From assembly GCF_014643535.1 (NCBI RefSeq), contig NZ_BMJQ01000005.1:248001-312000 (forward strand): 64,000 bases of DNA. Direction: 5' to 3'. The stretch is from Aliidongia dinghuensis (lineage in GTDB: Bacteria; Pseudomonadota; Alphaproteobacteria; ATCC43930; CGMCC-115725). Numbering within the stretch: position 1 is the stretch's first letter; every line of letters begins with the position of its first letter. Positions 56,971 to 64,000 of this stretch are shown one piece after another. Both the position numbers and the translations under genes were made by a program. The notes under the pieces were generated by a model that saw only the letters and a program-made list of their open reading frames with translations, was not told the origin of the DNA and did no database searches.

Positions 56971-58149
56971 TCAGGCCACCAGCGCCTGATAGACGAGGCT
57001 GCGATAGAGCCGCCAATAGTCGGTGAACTCGTTCGGCTGCTGGATCAGCATGAGGGCGATCAGCCGCTCCTTGGGGTCGATCCAGAACTGGGTGCCGGCG
57101 AGCCCGCCCCAGGAATAGTCGCCGGCGCTGCCCGGCATGTCGCTCTCGCCGTCGGTGAGCCGGATCGAGAAGCCCAGGCCGAAGCCGTGGCCGGGGCCCA
57201 GAAGATAGCGGCCGGTGCTGTTGTCGCGCCGTCTCGCGCCCAGATGGTCCGTCGTCATGTAGGCGACGGTCTTCCGGCCGAGGATGCGCGTGCCGTCGAG
57301 GGCGCCGCCAGCGAGCAGCATGGTTGAGAAGCGCAGGTAGTCGGCCGCGGTCGAGACCATGCCGCCGCCGCCCGACAGCATGAGCGGCGGCTCGGTCACC
57401 TTGCGCAGCTTCGGCAGCTTGCCGGTGCCGTCGGCGACCGGCTCGGCCAGGCGGTGATGGTCAGCGGGCGGCACGAAGAAGCCGGTATCGGCCATGCCGA
57501 GCGGGCCGGTGATCTCCGCCTTGATGAAGGCGTCGAGCGTCTGGCCCGTCACGATCTCGATGACCCGGCCCAGCACGTCGGTCGAATAGCCATATTCGAA
57601 CACTTCGCCCGGCTGGTGAGCCAAGGGCAGGCGACCCAGGCGATCGACCTTTTCGGCCAGCGTCTCGCGCGTCGTCGAGATCTCGGCCTCGCGATAAAGC
57701 CGTTTTACCGGCGTCGTCTCGAACAGCTGGTCATAGATGAGGCCCGAGGTATGGCGCAGCAGGTCCTGGATCGTCGCCGGCCGGCGGATGCGCTCGAGCT
57801 TGAGGTCCGACGAGCCGGGCTCGGTCACCGCCACCTGCTGGTTCGAAAAGCTCGGCAGGTATTTCGCGACCGGGTCCATGAGCAGCATCTGCCCGCGCTC
57901 GGCCAGGATCATGGCGGCGACGCTGACGATCGGCTTGGTCATGGAATAGATGCGGAAAATCGCGTCCTTGGCCATGGCGTCGCCCGCCGCCTTGTCGCGA
58001 TAGCCCACCGCCTCGAAATAGGCGGTCTCGCCATGGCGCAGGATCGCCGCGACCGCGCCGCCGATCCGGCCTTGCGCCACACCCGCCTCGAAGGCGGTGG
58101 TGATGCGCTCCAGGCGCTCGGCGGAAAAGCCCAGGCTGTCGGAAGTCAT
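56971..58149 (-). CDS. Serine hydrolase, class C beta-lactamase/esterase fold
   Basis: A 392-residue enzyme of the beta-lactamase-related family (EstB-like). The nucleophile motif is S-x-x-K, YSMTKP with Ser69 and Lys72; the Tyr motif is FEYGYSTDVLG; the third motif region is near GLGFSIRLTDGE and WGGLAGTQFWIDP. It has no signal peptide, so a cytoplasmic esterase or peptidase is more likely than an antibiotic-degrading role. ATG 58149 is preceded by AAGGAG; the ORF five codons longer is rejected. A palindromic repeat element separates it from ligA. Confidence 0.85.
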   Translation of the reverse strand: MTSDSLGFSAERLERITTAFEAGVAQGRIGGAVAAILRHGETAYFEAVGYRDKAAGDAMAKDAIFRIYSMTKPIVSVAAMILAERGQMLLMDPVAKYLPSFSNQQVAVTEPGSSDLKLERIRRPATIQDLLRHTSGLIYDQLFETTPVKRLYREAEISTTRETLAEKVDRLGRLPLAHQPGEVFEYGYSTDVLGRVIEIVTGQTLDAFIKAEITGPLGMADTGFFVPPADHHRLAEPVADGTGKLPKLRKVTEPPLMLSGGGGMVSTAADYLRFSTMLLAGGALDGTRILGRKTVAYMTTDHLGARRRDNSTGRYLLGPGHGFGLGFSIRLTDGESDMPGSAGDYSWGGLAGTQFWIDPKERLIALMLIQQPNEFTDYWRLYRSLVYQALVA

Positions 58150-58166
58150 GCGGTACTCCTTCATGT

Positions 58167-58191
58167 CCCTCTACCGCTTCGCGGGAGAGGG
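58167..58191. repeat. Palindromic REP-like repeat element between ligA and the serine hydrolase
   Basis: CCCTCT A CCGC (58167-58177), TTC, GCGG G AGAGGG (58181-58191). Eleven-base arms form a 10-pair stem with one A/G mismatch. The sequence resembles the CCCTCTCCCGC/GCGGGAGAGGG type of dispersed palindromes in many alphaproteobacterial genomes, from memory. It fills the 50-base gap. Confidence 0.55.
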
Positions 58192-58199
58192 TCGGGACG

Positions 58200-61352
<3,153 letters not shown>

Positions 61353-61359
<7 letters not shown>

Positions 61360-61793
61360 CGCTCGCCGCGGCGACCCAGATCATCGACATGGCGCTTGCT
61401 GAAGGCCGGCGCCGCAACTTGCAGCCGCTGACCGTGGCCGTGCTCGATGCCGGGGGCCATCTGGTGGCGCTGAAGCGCGAGGATGGGTCGAGCCTGCTGC
61501 GGCCACAGATCGCGACCGCCAAGGCCTGGGGCACGCTCGGCATGGGCTTCGGCAGCCGCGAGCTCGCCCGCCGGGCGGCCGGCAACCCGGCGTTCTTCGC
61601 GACGCTGACCGAGCTCGCCGGCGGCAACATGGTGCCGGTGCTGGGCGGGGTGCTGATCCGCGATCAGGCCGGCCGCATCCTGGGTGCGGTCGGCATCAGC
61701 GGCGATCGGTCGGACCAGGACGAGGCTTGCGCGCTCGCCGGCATCGCGGCGGCGGGCTTGGTCGCCGATCCCGGCGGCGAGATGCCGGCTTAG
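61353..61793 (+). CDS. GlcG/HbpS-family protein
   Basis: A 146-residue protein of the GlcG/HbpS (DUF336) fold: LTLAAATQIIDMALAEGRRRNLQPLTVAVLDAGGHLVALKREDG, then ATAKAWGTLGMGFGSREL, and GVLIRDQAGRILGAVGISGDRSDQDE. HbpS binds heme and protects against redox stress; other members are of unknown role near glycolate or corrinoid genes. It is coupled to the CPBP gene (overlap 7 bases, GGAGG upstream of ATG 61353). Its stop overlaps the recN stop by 4 bases on the other strand. Confidence 0.88.
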
Positions 61794-63457
61794 GCGGCGC
61801 CGGCCGCGAGCAGGCTCTGCGCCGCGGCGCGCGCTTCTTCGGTGATGCTGGCGCCGGACAGCATGCGGGCGATCTCCTCGCGCCGCTCGGCTTCGTCCAG
61901 GCTTTCGACCCGGGTCACGGTCGTGTCCTTGGCCTGGTTCTTGGCGACGCGCCAATGATGGCGACCGCGGGCGGCCACTTGCGGGCTGTGGGTCACGACC
62001 AGCACCTGCAGCTCTTGGCCGAGGCGGGCGAGCCGCTCGCCGACGGCGGCCGCGACAGCGCCGCCGATGCCGCTGTCGACTTCGTCGAACACGATGGTCG
62101 GCACGCTCGACACGCGCGCCAGCACGACCTTGAGCGCCAGGAGGAAACGCGACAGCTCGCCGCCGGACGCGATCTTGGTCATCGGCCCGGGCGCGGCACC
62201 AGGGTTGGTTGCGACCTCGAACGCCACGCGCTCGGCGCCGTCGGCGCCCCAGTCGTCGGGTGCCAACGGCGCGATCGTGGTCGAGAAGCGCGCCCGGTCG
62301 AGCTTGAGCGGCGCCAGCTCCGCCTGCACCGCCCGGTCGAGCTTCTGGGCCGCACCCTGGCGCAGCCGGGTCAGCCGCTCGGCCGCCGCCGTGTAGCGGG
62401 CGCGCGCCTCCGCCTCGTCCTTGGCGAGCCGCTTCAGCCCGGCCTCGCCGTCCTCAAGCATGCCGAGGCGCCGGGCGATGTCGTCGCGCAGGTCGGCAAG
62501 CCCATCGACCGCGACGCCATGCTTGCGGGCGAGGGCCCGCAGGTTGAAGAGCCGCTCCTCGACGCTCTCGAGATCGCCGTCGCGCTCGTGGTCGCGCATC
62601 GCCTGGTCGAGGGCGGCGCGCGCCTCCTCGGTCTCGACCAGCGCCCGCTCGAGCGCCGCGATGGCGCCGTCGAGCACGCCGCCGGCCTTGTCGCGCACGC
62701 GCTCAAGCGCGCGGGCCGCGACGTTGAGCGCATGGTCCGCCCCGCGCTCGCCCGCCAGCTCCTGGGCCGCGGCCGTCATCGCCTCGGCCACCTGGGCGCT
62801 GTGCATGAGGCGCGCGCGCTGTTCAGCGAGCAGCGTTTCCTCGCCCGGCTGCGGCTTCAGCGCATCAAGCTCGCTCAGCGCATGACGCAGATATTCCTCG
62901 TCGGCCGCGGCCTTGGTCCGTGCCGCCTTGGCCGCTTCACGCGCGTCGCGGGCCCCGCGCCAGGCCTGCCAGGCGGTGCGCACCGCGTCACCCATGTCGC
63001 GTGCGCCGGCGAAGGCGTCCAAGAGCGTGCGATGGTTGGCCGGGTCCATGAGGCCGCGCTGCTCGAACTGGCCCTGGATCTCGACCAGCGTGTCGCCCAG
63101 CTGCTTCAGCAGGCCGACGCCGACCGGCTGGTCGTTGACGAAGCCGCGCGAGCGGCCGTCGGCGCCCAAAACCCGGCGCAGAACGAGCGTGTCCTCCGCG
63201 TCGATGCCTTGCTCGGTGAGGATGGCGCGCGCGGCATGGCCGGGCCCGATGTCGAATTCGGCGGCAACGATCGCCTGCTGGGCCCCGCGCCGGACGAGGC
63301 CGCTCTCGGCGCGCATGCCGAGCGCCAGACCGAGCGCGTCAAGCAGGATCGACTTGCCGGCACCGGTCTCGCCGGTCAGCACCGAAAGATGCGCGGGAAA
63401 GGCCAGATCCAGCCGCTCGATCAGAACGACGTCGCGGATCGTCAGGCTCAAGAGCAT
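61790..63457 (-). CDS. recN: DNA repair protein RecN
   Basis: SMC-like ATPase that acts at double-strand breaks. 555 residues: N-terminal Walker A TGETGAGKSILLDALGLALG, then a central coiled-coil about 160-360, and a C-terminal half with the signature LSRFLLALKVVLA and Walker B TIVFDEVDSGIGGAVA, then VLVVTHSPQVAA. Starts MLLSLTIRDVVLIERLDLAF. The bamD-recN order is typical; recN ends where the CPBP-GlcG pair intervenes before ligA. Confidence 0.96.
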   Translation of the reverse strand: MLLSLTIRDVVLIERLDLAFPAHLSVLTGETGAGKSILLDALGLALGMRAESGLVRRGAQQAIVAAEFDIGPGHAARAILTEQGIDAEDTLVLRRVLGADGRSRGFVNDQPVGVGLLKQLGDTLVEIQGQFEQRGLMDPANHRTLLDAFAGARDMGDAVRTAWQAWRGARDAREAAKAARTKAAADEEYLRHALSELDALKPQPGEETLLAEQRARLMHSAQVAEAMTAAAQELAGERGADHALNVAARALERVRDKAGGVLDGAIAALERALVETEEARAALDQAMRDHERDGDLESVEERLFNLRALARKHGVAVDGLADLRDDIARRLGMLEDGEAGLKRLAKDEAEARARYTAAAERLTRLRQGAAQKLDRAVQAELAPLKLDRARFSTTIAPLAPDDWGADGAERVAFEVATNPGAAPGPMTKIASGGELSRFLLALKVVLARVSSVPTIVFDEVDSGIGGAVAAAVGERLARLGQELQVLVVTHSPQVAARGRHHWRVAKNQAKDTTVTRVESLDEAERREEIARMLSGASITEEARAAAQSLLAAGAA

Positions 63458-63584
63458 GGGGCGGGCGACACGCAGGGCGGCTTCATGGCACGGCCGACCA
63501 TACAGGCGAACGATGACGGGAGCTAGCGGCGGCGCATGGGCGCGCCGCCCCCGGCCAGGCGAAAGGGGATCAGACGATCGAGGG

Positions 63585-64000
63585 TCAGAAGATCGAGCTG
63601 AAGGTCCGGCTGAACCAGCCGGGCTTGCTGTCTTCGGCCACGACCCGGCGGCCGCCGACCAGGTCGTACGTGTCCTGGTACCATTCGCTGTCCGGGTAAT
63701 TGTAACCCAGCACCGCCGCGGTCTGCTTGGCTTCCTCGTTGAGGCCGACAGCGGTGTAGCATTCGGCGAGGCGGGCCAAAGCCTCCGGCACGTGGCTCGT
63801 CGTCTGGTAGTCGCCGATCACCTTGCGGAAGCGATTGATGGCCGCGACATACTGGCCCTGCCGCTCGTAATAGCGGCCGATCTCCATCTCCTTGCCGGCC
63901 AGATGGTCGCGCGTCAGGTCGAGCTTGAGCCGCGCGTCGCGGGCGTAGCGCGAGTCGGGGAAGCGGGTGACGACATCGTCGAGCGCCTTCAGGGCCAACT
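63585..64000 (-). CDS. bamD: Outer-membrane assembly lipoprotein BamD (partial, C-terminal part)
   Basis: The frame runs off the right edge, so only the last 138 codons are visible. The residues show the TPR-like repeats of BamD/YfiO: DVVTRFPDSRYARDARLKLDL, then MEIGRYYERQGQYVAAINRFRKVIGDYQTTSHVPEALARLAECYTAVGL and a C-terminal GYNYPDSEWYQDTYDL. It is the outer-membrane-protein assembly factor. It lies upstream of recN on the same strand with a 127-base gap in which I see no gene. Confidence 0.9.
   Translation of the reverse strand, partial: LALKALDDVVTRFPDSRYARDARLKLDLTRDHLAGKEMEIGRYYERQGQYVAAINRFRKVIGDYQTTSHVPEALARLAECYTAVGLNEEAKQTAAVLGYNYPDSEWYQDTYDLVGGRRVVAEDSKPGWFSRTFSSIF

Overview
The window is a GC-rich chromosomal segment of an alphaproteobacterium, most likely in or near the Rhodospirillales. 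The basis is gene content and order: hisZ-purA, rpoH next to rluD with a small membrane protein opposite, ornithine decarboxylase genes with homospermidine synthase, an mlaA-mlaC pair, bamD-recN near ligA, uvrD-prmA, and several DUF1127 small proteins. I saw no rRNA, tRNA, CRISPR array, transposase or phage gene. Both ends cut through genes: a LysR-type regulator on the left and bamD on the right.

Layout. 1-3.2 kb: regulator end, hisZ, purA. 3.3-8.7 kb: an unusual tandem duplication of a two-gene unit, each a tail-anchored protein-kinase-like protein lacking the catalytic residues followed by a small multi-pass membrane protein. 8.8-11.6 kb: AhpD-like protein, rpoH, rluD and a DUF6476-like protein. 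11.6-17.4 kb: threonine aldolase, then a polyamine block (structured leader with a 33-codon upstream ORF, two fold-III decarboxylases, homospermidine synthase). 17.4-19 kb: mlaC-mlaA. 19.2-24.7 kb: an ArsR-methyltransferase fusion, metF and metH in one operon behind a promoter with an overlapping palindrome. 24.7-30.6 kb: small lipoprotein and a complete dipeptide-type ABC transporter. 30.9-43.2 kb: thioesterase, ClC channel, VOC protein, AraC-type regulator, RND pump with its adaptor, acyltransferase, GNAT, an aspartoacylase-like deacylase and an SLC13/ArsB-like transporter. 43.4-50.5 kb: uvrD, prmA and an aminopeptidase P, with an AT-richer module between prmA and the peptidase: a papain-like amidase overlapping a secreted Cys-rich protein (candidate effector-immunity pair), then two DUF1127 genes. 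50.5-58.1 kb: small regulators and enzymes (DUF2214, TetR, rhodanese, FtrA, a third DUF1127, MFS, GNAT, LysR, MsrB, ModE-like, serine hydrolase). 58.2-64 kb: ligA, a CPBP protease, a GlcG/HbpS protein, recN and bamD.

The strongest candidates for something undescribed are the duplicated pseudokinase/membrane-protein locus (3327-8660), the amidase/secreted-protein pair (46687-47579), and the uORF-containing leader of the decarboxylase operon (about 12776-13111). All functional calls come from reading motifs by eye; no database search was run.
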